Shown here: piece by piece, positions 1 through 5,662 of the stretch | Layout: each line of letters begins with the position of its first letter | Position numbering within the stretch: position 1 is the first letter of the stretch | Assembly: GCA_003165855.1 (NCBI GenBank) | Contig: PMXH01000023.1 | Span: forward strand, 4,336-11,254 | Reading direction: 5' to 3' | Source: Acidobacteriaceae bacterium | GTDB taxonomy: Bacteria > Acidobacteriota > Terriglobia > Terriglobales > Acidobacteriaceae | DNA length: 6,919 bases | Notes under the pieces: generated by a model | Databases searched by the model: none | What the model was told of the DNA's origin: nothing | What the model saw: only the letters and a program-made list of their open reading frames with translations | Translations under genes and position numbers: made by a program

Positions 1-87
1 GGCCCCTCTGTTTTGTTTTGGATGGTTTCCATTCTCTCGGCGATGCAGTATTTTGCGGGCAACGAACCGCTGCAACTGAAAAAGTAA
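1..87 (+). CDS. C-terminal tail of a membrane protein, possibly CDP-alcohol phosphatidyltransferase (partial)
   Basis: Frame 1 is open from the first base to a TAA at 85-87 and encodes the last 28 residues of a protein that begins outside the window. The visible part is a hydrophobic stretch (SVLFWMVSILSAMQYF) followed by a short polar tail ending in LQLKK. A final membrane helix closing with a Ser-Ala-x-x-Tyr-Phe pattern resembles the end of CDP-alcohol phosphatidyltransferases such as PgsA, which make phosphatidylglycerol phosphate at the inner membrane. That resemblance rests on very few residues and the catalytic motif is not visible, so the product is a guess. The reading frame is plausible because it ends cleanly and is followed by a non-coding gap, but a chance open stretch of 28 codons cannot be excluded. 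Confidence 0.5.
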   Translation, partial: GPSVLFWMVSILSAMQYFAGNEPLQLKK

Positions 88-205
88 ACTGTTATTCTAC
101 TTGGTAACCGTGGATTTGCCCAATCGCTTTCACGTTTCGACCGGCGCCCGTTTACGATAGAGTCGAAGAGCGGGAACTCACGCGGTTGAACAGGTACTGA
201 AGTAC

Positions 206-235
206 TCTGGGACGCTCCCACAAGTGCCGTATAAT
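206..235 (+). promoter_or_regulatory. Possible promoter for the GAF-like gene (TATAAT box)
   Basis: A perfect TATAAT lies at 230-235, 73 bases upstream of the ATG at 309. The -35 position is poor: CTGGGA at 17-bp spacing matches the consensus at three of six bases. If it is used, the transcript would start near 242 and leave a leader of roughly 65 bases. The rest of the gap from 88 to 308 shows only a weak inverted pair (TTCGAC 136-141, GTCGAA 162-167) and no convincing terminator for the upstream gene. Confidence 0.35.
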
Positions 236-308
236 CAGCACTTAGGGTTCAGCTCCGAACAGACTTTACCAGACGGGCGCGATTCACGGGATAAACGGTT
301 CTCCAAGC

Positions 309-1457
309 ATGGCGGAACGGAACGAGAAACACAACGAGGCGCAGCCAATCGAGATCCAGCAGATCATCGAGCGCGCCGTGGCCCAGGCTCTGCAAGAGCA
401 GATTCCACAATTGCAGGCACAAATTGTGCAGCGTGTGCTGGGAGCTCTGCCCGCTCCGGCAGGCGAAACATCAGCCGCATCGCGCGAAGACTCCAGCGCG
501 CTGGTTCACGCCGTCTCCAGTATTCATGCGGGCTCTACCCAAAAAGAAATTCTGCGCGGCTTGTTGGATGCTGGCAGTGCTTACTGTTCCCGGACCGCGC
601 TGTTCGTAGTAAAGACGGGCGCGGCATCAGGATGGCAAGCCCGCGGATTTGGGGATGACGAGTCCGTCAAGGATTTTCCCCTCGATCTGAATTCCGGGCC
701 GGCGGCACACGCTTATCGCAACCGAGTGGCGACGCCAGGAAACATCGCCGAGATGGGCGGACGGTTTGCCGAGCAGTTCGGCAGTCCAGCCAACGAGCAG
801 ATATTGGTGCTGCCGCTGGCGCTCAAGGACAAAGTGGCGGCGCTGGTTTACGCCGACGGCGGCGACAGCGGAAAGTTGGATTCCGACGCCCTGGAATTGC
901 TGGTGATCGCAACCAGCGCCTGGTTGGAAGTAGTTTCACTCCGCAAGCACGCGGCGACAAAGGAGAGCATCGACACGCCGAGCAGCGTCGAGCAGGCGGC
1001 TCCGCCGGTCCAAACCATCTCTTCGTTTTCCGATCCATTCGCGTCACACGCACCGAAACATGTGCCCGCCAGCCTTCCCGTCGAGCCCGAACCTGCGGCC
1101 GAAGTGGTGGAAGTGGCAACCGTGCACGCCGCCAGCGCCGCCGCAGCGCCGGCCGCAGCCGCGGACCCCTTGGCGGGACTCTCGCCGGAAGACGCCGACG
1201 TCCATCGCAAAGCACAGCGCTTCGCACGCTTGCTGGTGGACGAAATTAAGCTCTATAACCAGGCGAAAGTCGCGGAAGGCCGCCGCAACAAGGATTTGTA
1301 TGACCGTTTGAAGGAAGATATCGATAAGAGCCGCGGTACGTTTCAGAAACGGTATGGCGGCACGGTAGCCGCAACTGGGGATTACTTTCAACACGAGTTG
1401 CTCCGCAGTCTGGCCGAAGATGACGTCTCCATCATGGGTTCGAATTTCCGCCGCTAG
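309..1457 (+). CDS. GAF-like domain protein with conserved helical C-terminal block
   Basis: This 382-residue protein has no signal peptide or membrane segment and should be cytoplasmic. Residues 12-47 are rich in Ile, Leu, Gln and Glu with heptad-like spacing and probably form a coiled coil. Residues about 62-215 have the alternating pattern of a GAF fold, with strands at TALFVVK (97-103), EQILVLPLALKDKVAALVYA (163-182) and a closing helix at 191-213. A Pro/Ala-rich linker covers 216-292. The last 90 residues form a charged helical block containing FARLLVDEIKLYN (305-317) and DLYDRLKEDIDKSR (329-342). I associate this block with hypothetical or regulatory proteins of Acidobacteriota and Myxococcota, from memory only. 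No kinase, cyclase or DNA-binding domain is visible, so any ligand or partner is unknown. No clear Shine-Dalgarno precedes the ATG at 309. It is followed 55 bases later by slt on the same strand and may be cotranscribed with it. Confidence 0.85.
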   Translation: MAERNEKHNEAQPIEIQQIIERAVAQALQEQIPQLQAQIVQRVLGALPAPAGETSAASREDSSALVHAVSSIHAGSTQKEILRGLLDAGSAYCSRTALFVVKTGAASGWQARGFGDDESVKDFPLDLNSGPAAHAYRNRVATPGNIAEMGGRFAEQFGSPANEQILVLPLALKDKVAALVYADGGDSGKLDSDALELLVIATSAWLEVVSLRKHAATKESIDTPSSVEQAAPPVQTISSFSDPFASHAPKHVPASLPVEPEPAAEVVEVATVHAASAAAAPAAAADPLAGLSPEDADVHRKAQRFARLLVDEIKLYNQAKVAEGRRNKDLYDRLKEDIDKSRGTFQKRYGGTVAATGDYFQHELLRSLAEDDVSIMGSNFRR

Positions 1458-1512
1458 ATCGTGCGGCCTGATCTAAATTAGACAGTGTGACGGTAGAGAA
1501 TCTGGCAGTATC

Positions 1513-3930
1513 GTGTCTCCGCGAAAAGTAAACGTAGTGCAATCAGGTCCGAAGTTTTGGTGGGTGCTCGCAGCCGCGGCTCTCTGCGGCTTCTTTGGCG
1601 TTCTGCTTCCCGCAGCAGAGGCGCTGCCGCAGTCTGCCCCCAACTCCGTTCAAAACCAGCCCGAGACACCTCCGGCGAAGCCGGCCGCTCCAGATGCAGA
1701 CTCCACCAAGGCCTCCACTCCAGCCAAGCCTGCCATCAAGAAGACAACTCCCGGCAAGAAACCCGCGGCCAGCGCGGTGAAGCATCAGCCGGCCAGCACC
1801 CGAAAACCTCGCCCCGTCTCCCCGCGCGTCCGGCGCATGCGGCAAGCCTTCGTGGCATCGGCCAGCCTGCGGCCCATGGCGCAACAACTATTGCAGGATC
1901 GCTCGCCAGCGGCCTATGCCGGACTTGAAATGTACGCGCGCGCTCATGCCAAAGAGGACGCCGGAGCCCTGGCTTGGCTGGTGCTCGGCTATGCGCACGT
2001 GCTCGATCGAGACTTTGCCCGCGCCATCGATCCGCTCAATCGCGCCAAGGTCCACGCCGGAGACTTGGGCGATTACGTCGCTTACTATCTCGGAACCTCC
2101 TACCTGCAGACCGGCCGCACGGCGGAGGCGCTGGCAACCTTGGCCGACTTCGCCAAGTCACATCCGGATTCCCTGCTGGTGCGCGACGCTCACGTCAGCT
2201 ATGCTGGCGCGCTCCTGCTCGAAGGACAAGCAGCGGAAGCGGTAACTTTGCTGGAACAAGTACGGCTGCCGATGCGCTCCGACTTGGAACTTGCTCTGGG
2301 CCGCGCCTACGCCGCGTCCGGCCAGACCGCGAAGGCCGCCGACACTTTCGAGAATATCTACTACACCATGCCGGTCAGCGCCGAAGCGGATGCGGCGTAT
2401 AACGAGTTGAGAAAGCTCCCATCCGCAACGCCTCCAACCGTCATCCAGCTCAAAACGCGGGCCGACGGATTGATGAACCACAAGCGCTATGCCGAAGCCG
2501 CGGAGGAATATCGCAGCCTGGCCAACGAGGCTGCCATTAACGACAGGCCCGCGATGCAGCTTGCCTTGGCCGACGCACTTCATCGCGGCGGCAAGAACCG
2601 TGACGCCAAGCAGGTTCTTTCTTCGCTGGGTGGCGTCGGCGGCGAACCGAATGCGCAGCGCTTGTATCTGCTCGGTCAAGTTGCCTGGGCCGCCAACGAT
2701 AACGACGCTTTCTACCGCACGGTCGATGAACTCCGGCAAGCGGCTCCGGCGAGTCCGTGGCTGGAGCAAGCACTGCTTTCCGTGGCTAATTTGCATTTGG
2801 TTCATCATGAATATGACCAGGCGCTCGACGCATTTCGCGAGGCCCAGCAGCGCTTTCCCAGCGGCCCGCGCGCGTCCTACGTGCATTGGAAAGCCGCCTG
2901 GCTCACGCTCCGGCAGGGCCGCAACGAGGACGCCAAGAAAGCTTTCGAAGAGCAAATCGCACTGTATCCTTCCGGCGGCGAAACCCCGGCGGCCCTCTAT
3001 TGGCGCGCCCGCCTCGCCGAGGAAGACAACCAGCCGCTTATGGCGCGGGCGTTTTATCAGAAGCTTTCCGATCGCTATCGCAACTTCTACTACGCGGAAC
3101 TCGGAAGGCAGCGGATGAAGCATCTTCCCGCCGCGGCCGATGCCACCACGCACTACGCCTTGCTCGATCGCGTGCCGCCGCTCGACAGCAACGGCAAAGT
3201 AACGGATTCAGAACCGCCCCCGGATGAACTGCACGTGCAGAAAGCGCAACTCCTGAGCAATGGCGGCCTGGTGGATTTCGCCGTGCGCGAGATGCAGGCG
3301 GCTGCCGCGGCCGATGGCGCCAGTTGGGGTCCGGGGGAAACCGCGCAATTGTATGACGACGCTGGACGCTACAACCAGGCCATCGAGCTCATGAAGCACT
3401 CCACACCCAACTATTTCGCGCTCGACATTCCCGATCTCCCGCGCAAATACTGGGAAGCGCTCTTTCCCAAAGCCTATTGGAGCGACCTGAAGAGATCTTC
3501 CGCCGCCAACGGCTTGGATCCTTATCTTGTAGCGTCACTCATCCGGCAGGAGTCTGAGTTCAATCCCAACGCCGTTTCCCGCGCCAACGCCGTCGGCCTG
3601 ATGCAGTTATTACCGAAGACCGGCAAAGCCGTGGCCAAGCAGGTGAACCTGAAACGCTATAACGCCAGCCAGCTATACACGCCCGCGGTGAATCTGCAGC
3701 TAGGCACGCGCTATTTCAAAGGCATGGTCGACCGGTTCGGCGGATCGTTCGAATACGCGCTGGCCGCCTACAATGCGGGATCGGACCGCGTCGAAGACTG
3801 GCTCGGCCAGGGCAAATATCGCGACCCGCAAGAGTTCGTAGAATCGATTCCCTTCACCGAGACCCGCGAGTATGTGCAGGCCATTCTGCGCAATGCCAGC
3901 GTGTACAAGCAGATTTACGGAACACCGTAA
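1513..3930 (+). CDS. slt: Soluble lytic murein transglycosylase (Slt family, SLT domain with long TPR-like region)
   Basis: The enzyme cleaves the MurNAc-GlcNAc bond of peptidoglycan non-hydrolytically in the periplasm, giving 1,6-anhydro-muropeptides. Residues 14-37 form a basic-hydrophobic signal peptide with probable cleavage after AEA (35-37). A Pro/Ala/Lys-rich linker follows to about residue 103. From there to about 640 the protein is helical with TPR-like repeats, for example around 150-290, an arrangement comparable to the superhelical ring of Slt70. The catalytic SLT domain fills about 655-800 and has the family-1 motifs: RQESEF with catalytic Glu680, GLMQ (695-698) and AYNAG (752-756). 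At 805 residues it is longer than E. coli Slt70, mainly through the linker and repeats. The start is GTG; the first in-frame ATG lies beyond the signal peptide, so a non-ATG start is required. A GTG eight codons further on is an alternative. The upstream ribosome site is weak. Confidence 0.95.
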   Translation: MSPRKVNVVQSGPKFWWVLAAAALCGFFGVLLPAAEALPQSAPNSVQNQPETPPAKPAAPDADSTKASTPAKPAIKKTTPGKKPAASAVKHQPASTRKPRPVSPRVRRMRQAFVASASLRPMAQQLLQDRSPAAYAGLEMYARAHAKEDAGALAWLVLGYAHVLDRDFARAIDPLNRAKVHAGDLGDYVAYYLGTSYLQTGRTAEALATLADFAKSHPDSLLVRDAHVSYAGALLLEGQAAEAVTLLEQVRLPMRSDLELALGRAYAASGQTAKAADTFENIYYTMPVSAEADAAYNELRKLPSATPPTVIQLKTRADGLMNHKRYAEAAEEYRSLANEAAINDRPAMQLALADALHRGGKNRDAKQVLSSLGGVGGEPNAQRLYLLGQVAWAANDNDAFYRTVDELRQAAPASPWLEQALLSVANLHLVHHEYDQALDAFREAQQRFPSGPRASYVHWKAAWLTLRQGRNEDAKKAFEEQIALYPSGGETPAALYWRARLAEEDNQPLMARAFYQKLSDRYRNFYYAELGRQRMKHLPAAADATTHYALLDRVPPLDSNGKVTDSEPPPDELHVQKAQLLSNGGLVDFAVREMQAAAAADGASWGPGETAQLYDDAGRYNQAIELMKHSTPNYFALDIPDLPRKYWEALFPKAYWSDLKRSSAANGLDPYLVASLIRQESEFNPNAVSRANAVGLMQLLPKTGKAVAKQVNLKRYNASQLYTPAVNLQLGTRYFKGMVDRFGGSFEYALAAYNAGSDRVEDWLGQGKYRDPQEFVESIPFTETREYVQAILRNASVYKQIYGTP

Positions 3931-3933
3931 GTG

Positions 3934-4647
3934 TCAGGAACGGCGCGACTGTTCGGACAGTAGATAAAATGGATTGACCGCGCGAAATCGAATGCCTCGC
4001 CTGCGTCCTTCGCGCCACACCACGAGCGACAAGAGTAGGAACACCAAACTCAATGCTAGTTCGACAAAGGCACGTATATTGGCGCGGCGAGGTTCCCCAA
4101 TTGTCGTCGGCGGGGCACTCTTCTTCATTGTGATCCAGTAGACTTGCCTATCCCACATGCTCATCTGGACGCGGCCCGGTCCGGGTTCCAAATCATTCGT
4201 CAACTTGAGATTCTGAGACCAAGACCGGATTTTCTCCAAGTCGTCATAGGAGATCCGTTTCGGAAGGTTGGCGTGTATCCAATGGCTCTCATTCCAAAGG
4301 TAAATGACGTAGGGATCCCTGTCCAATGCTACTCCCACGTCCATAACCTTTGTGGGCCCAAAAATCGGGGCCCCTGCGATGAAGAAACCGTCTAAGAGGA
4401 ATGCCCACGCGATGAGCAGCAGCGCTAGCGCGTTGCTGGGGTCGGTCCATGTCTGGCCCGAGGTACCGGCCAGAAACGCAAACGCGACAAACACTAGCGC
4501 AAGAATCAGAAGCGAAACGGAACCCGACACCGGCGCGACCCGGTTGCTGTATGCATAGATCGCAAGCGCCAGAAGAATGCAACCCGCGTATACCGCCCCC
4601 GCCGGACGACTGCACACCGACCAACCGTCCTTGGGCCAAAGCTCCAC
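3934..4647 (-). CDS. Hypothetical four-helix membrane protein
   Basis: I do not recognise this family. The 237-residue protein has three hydrophobic segments near the N-terminus (about 16-34, 40-60 and 72-93), a soluble region of about 100 residues, and a fourth helix at about 193-210. An arginine-rich tail (REGRRRGIRFR) follows and should stay in the cytoplasm. With four helices and that tail inside, the large loop rich in Trp, Tyr and Asp is predicted to be periplasmic. I chose GTG at 4647 because AGGAG at 4660-4656 sits 8 bases upstream of it. A second GTG at 4653 is only 2 bases from that site, too close. The gene converges on slt with 3 bases between the stop codons, so neither gene has room for a separate terminator there. 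A long open frame overlapping its 5' half in another minus frame is a shadow. Confidence 0.75.
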   Translation of the reverse strand: MELWPKDGWSVCSRPAGAVYAGCILLALAIYAYSNRVAPVSGSVSLLILALVFVAFAFLAGTSGQTWTDPSNALALLLIAWAFLLDGFFIAGAPIFGPTKVMDVGVALDRDPYVIYLWNESHWIHANLPKRISYDDLEKIRSWSQNLKLTNDLEPGPGRVQMSMWDRQVYWITMKKSAPPTTIGEPRRANIRAFVELALSLVFLLLSLVVWREGRRRGIRFRAVNPFYLLSEQSRRS

Positions 4648-4655
4648 TCGCACGA

Positions 4656-4660
4656 CTCCT
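4656..4660 (-). promoter_or_regulatory. Ribosome binding site deciding the start of the membrane protein gene
   Basis: AGGAG on the minus strand lies 8 bases before the GTG at 4647 and 2 bases before the GTG at 4653. The spacing favours the inner GTG. Confidence 0.6.
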
Positions 4661-4682
4661 ATCCGAATAAGACACCGGAATA

Positions 4683-4751
4683 ACGAGTTTAGGCTCGTAC
4701 AGCCTCAGGTGGGCACCTAACCAGGGTAACCCTAAGTTGAGGACCACCTGA
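4683..4751. repeat. Cluster of small inverted repeats upstream of the membrane protein gene
   Basis: Four short perfect inverted repeats lie close together: ACGAG/CTCGT (4683-4698), AGGCT/AGCCT (4691-4705), AGGTG/CACCT (4707-4718) and AGGGT/ACCCT around a single A (4723-4733). A larger pair, TCAGGTGG (4705-4712) and CCACCTGA (4744-4751), encloses the last one. Several share bases, so they could form alternative structures. They fall in the leader or promoter region of the minus-strand gene starting at 4647 and might act as operator or structured leader. No known riboswitch pattern is recognised and no good promoter hexamers are seen. Confidence 0.5.
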
Positions 4752-4753
4752 AG

Positions 4754-4873
4754 ATTCGAGTTCAGTTTATTTGAGCGCCATCGCCGGCGCTCGATTTTGT
4801 GAAGCAGAACCTCCAGCACCAATAGCCCCGCGCCCAACCACAATCGCGCTGTCGGCCACACTAACCCCGGCCC
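4754..4873 (-). pseudogene. Decayed 3' end of a second lspA gene
   Basis: Read on the minus strand, this segment encodes a match to LspA residues 134 to about 172 of the intact copy at 5663-6184. With one extra base removed it gives ADSAIVVGAGLLVLEVLLHK, identical to the intact protein at 18 of 20 positions. A nine-residue unrelated stretch then keeps exact spacing to a final KLN, as in the intact protein. By hand alignment the DNA matches at about three quarters of positions, with differences mostly synonymous. Two single-base indels break the frame: a missing base near 4863 and an extra base near 4838. The equivalent of the lspA stop codon is absent. Similarity begins 1 base after the vapC stop codon and does not extend into vapC. 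The catalytic Asp of the ADSAI motif is present, but everything upstream, including the first catalytic Asp, is gone, so it cannot be functional. Confidence 0.8.
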
Positions 4874-4874
4874 C

Positions 4875-5288
4875 TCATCCGAACGGATTAACAATCCGCA
4901 CCCCATCGATCTCCCGGCGATCTTGCATGTCTTCCGAGAACAGTACGGTACAACCGGACTGTTTGGCGGTACGGACGACCAGCGCCTCCCAGAAGGAAAA
5001 GCTGTGAAGTCGATGCAGATCGATTGCGGCCAGAATGTCCGCTAGCTCCGGTGTGACGACGTCGAACTCCGCCAGCAGTTCAACCTTTCGGCGGGCAATG
5101 GCTGCATCTACCCGCAACTTCCGCGTGACGGTCACGAAATATTCCTGCAGCACTTGCATCGAGACCACGCCCGTCCCCGCGCGGCGATGCTCGGCCACCA
5201 GGGCGAGAGCGCGGCTCTGTTTTGCGGGAGCAGCTTTGTCGTCGGCGTAAAGCAGGACGTTCGTGTCGAAGAAACTACGGGCGGGCAT
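4875..5288 (-). CDS. vapC: Type II toxin, VapC-like PIN-domain ribonuclease
   Basis: This 137-residue protein spans a whole PIN domain, a Mg-dependent endoribonuclease fold that in VapC toxins cuts tRNA or rRNA and halts translation. The acidic residues expected in the active site are visible: Asp8 in FFDTNVLLYA, Glu49 in QVLQEYF, Glu101 in FWEALVV and Asp120 in FSEDMQD. It ends in GVRIVNPFG, the typical end of the subfamily that pairs with ribbon-helix-helix antitoxins. Position 101 is Glu where I usually expect Asp, a conservative change that need not abolish activity. Its ATG overlaps the 3' end of the antitoxin gene by 14 bases and has no strong ribosome site, so translation is probably coupled to the antitoxin. 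The domain is complete and unbroken, so I take it as functional. The RNA target cannot be read from sequence. Confidence 0.93.
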   Translation of the reverse strand: MPARSFFDTNVLLYADDKAAPAKQSRALALVAEHRRAGTGVVSMQVLQEYFVTVTRKLRVDAAIARRKVELLAEFDVVTPELADILAAIDLHRLHSFSFWEALVVRTAKQSGCTVLFSEDMQDRREIDGVRIVNPFG

Positions 5289-5511
5289 CGTCTTGCCGAG
5301 AGTGAATTTCGTCGCGATTGAAGCGCCAGCCGCGGGAGTTGCCCTTGCCCGAGAGCCGCTTGAACTCCTCGATGCTTCGTTCCGGGTCGTCCACCCCTGC
5401 CAGCGATTGCAGGTAATCCCGAATCAATTGATTGAGGCTCTTGCCGAGGGCTTCCGCCTTCTTGCGGGCGCGAGCAAGCAACTGCTCGTCCACAGATAGC
5501 GTTACATTCAT
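5275..5511 (-). CDS. vapB: Type II antitoxin, ribbon-helix-helix VapB-like protein
   Basis: The 78-residue product begins MNVTLSVDEQLL, a beta strand followed by two helices (about 8-22 and 25-38, the second SLNQLIRDYLQSLAG). This is the arrangement of a ribbon-helix-helix DNA-binding dimer. The charged C-terminal half (40-78) is the part expected to wrap and inhibit the PIN toxin encoded directly downstream. I chose the ATG at 5511 rather than the in-frame ATG at 5532. The earlier codons overlap the -10 box and would not be transcribed, and the RHH strand in this family usually starts at the N-terminus. The pair should be self-regulated through the inverted repeat over its promoter. It sits downstream of intact lspA on the same strand but has its own promoter. 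Confidence 0.9.
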   Translation of the reverse strand: MNVTLSVDEQLLARARKKAEALGKSLNQLIRDYLQSLAGVDDPERSIEEFKRLSGKGNSRGWRFNRDEIHSRQDDARP

Positions 5512-5513
5512 CA

Positions 5514-5543
5514 ACACAGTATAAGTGCACACGTGACCTGTGT
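5514..5543. promoter_or_regulatory. Candidate VapBC operator (inverted repeat over the promoter)
   Basis: ACACAG at 5514-5519 and CTGTGT at 5538-5543 form a perfect 6-bp inverted repeat spaced by 18 bases. It covers the -10 box and touches the -35 box of the vapBC promoter. The overlapping palindromes GTGCAC (5525-5530) and CACGTG (5530-5535) lie between the arms. Type II antitoxins with RHH domains usually bind such repeats and repress their own operon. That this one does is inference. Confidence 0.5.
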
Positions 5544-5546
5544 CAA
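5518..5546 (-). promoter_or_regulatory. vapBC promoter, predicted leaderless
   Basis: On the minus strand TTGACA (5546-5541), a 17-base spacer and TATACT (5523-5518) form a near-perfect sigma-70-type promoter. Transcription starting about 7 bases after the -10 box would begin at 5511, the A of the antitoxin ATG. No Shine-Dalgarno lies before that ATG, which fits a leaderless message. Confidence 0.75.
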
Positions 5547-5592
5547 TCAGGCTAGTTAGTAGCGTTCCTAGTTTTCGATTTTGCCTTTCTTA

Positions 5593-5627
5593 GCGACCTT
5601 TGCGCATCCTTTGCGCACTTCGCGGTT
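5593..5627. repeat. Short 11-bp-period CGCAAAGG-type repeat
   Basis: CCTTTGCGCA occurs perfectly at 5597-5606 and 5608-5617, with degenerate units on either side (GCGAC before, CTTCGCGGTTAA after). On the minus strand this reads as AACCGCGAAG followed by GCGCAAAGG units. Similar stretches occur between genes in several environmental bacterial lineages, from memory. It lies between the end of lspA and the vapBC promoter. No coding or terminator role is evident. Confidence 0.55.
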
Positions 5628-5662
5628 AAAAGCTTTTTCTGCGGGAAATTGCGAATCCAGCA

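Noticed and set aside
136..167. TTCGAC/GTCGAA inverted pair in the first intergenic gap
   Set aside because: Six-base arms with a 20-base loop are expected by chance in a gap of this size.
224..658. 144-codon plus-strand open frame overlapping the GAF-like gene
   Set aside because: Arg/Ser-rich shadow translation; it overlaps the TATAAT box and the better frame beginning at 309.
1455..1475. TAGATC/GATCTA inverted repeat starting in the stop codon of the GAF-like gene
   Set aside because: A 6-bp stem with a 9-base loop and no following T run; too weak for a terminator.
2158..3153. 331-codon minus-strand open frame inside slt
   Set aside because: It is antisense to a clear TPR-containing enzyme, lacks recognisable domains, and is explained by high GC codon bias.
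4289..4906. Long minus-strand open frame of 205 codons across the lspA remnant and the membrane protein gene
   Set aside because: Its first part picks up the lspA remnant after the frameshift and the rest is an out-of-frame shadow of the membrane protein, with a composition unlike a folded protein.
5628..5637. AAAAGCTTTT palindrome downstream of lspA as a terminator
   Set aside because: AT-only arms around a central GC without loop or a GC-rich stem; not a credible intrinsic terminator.
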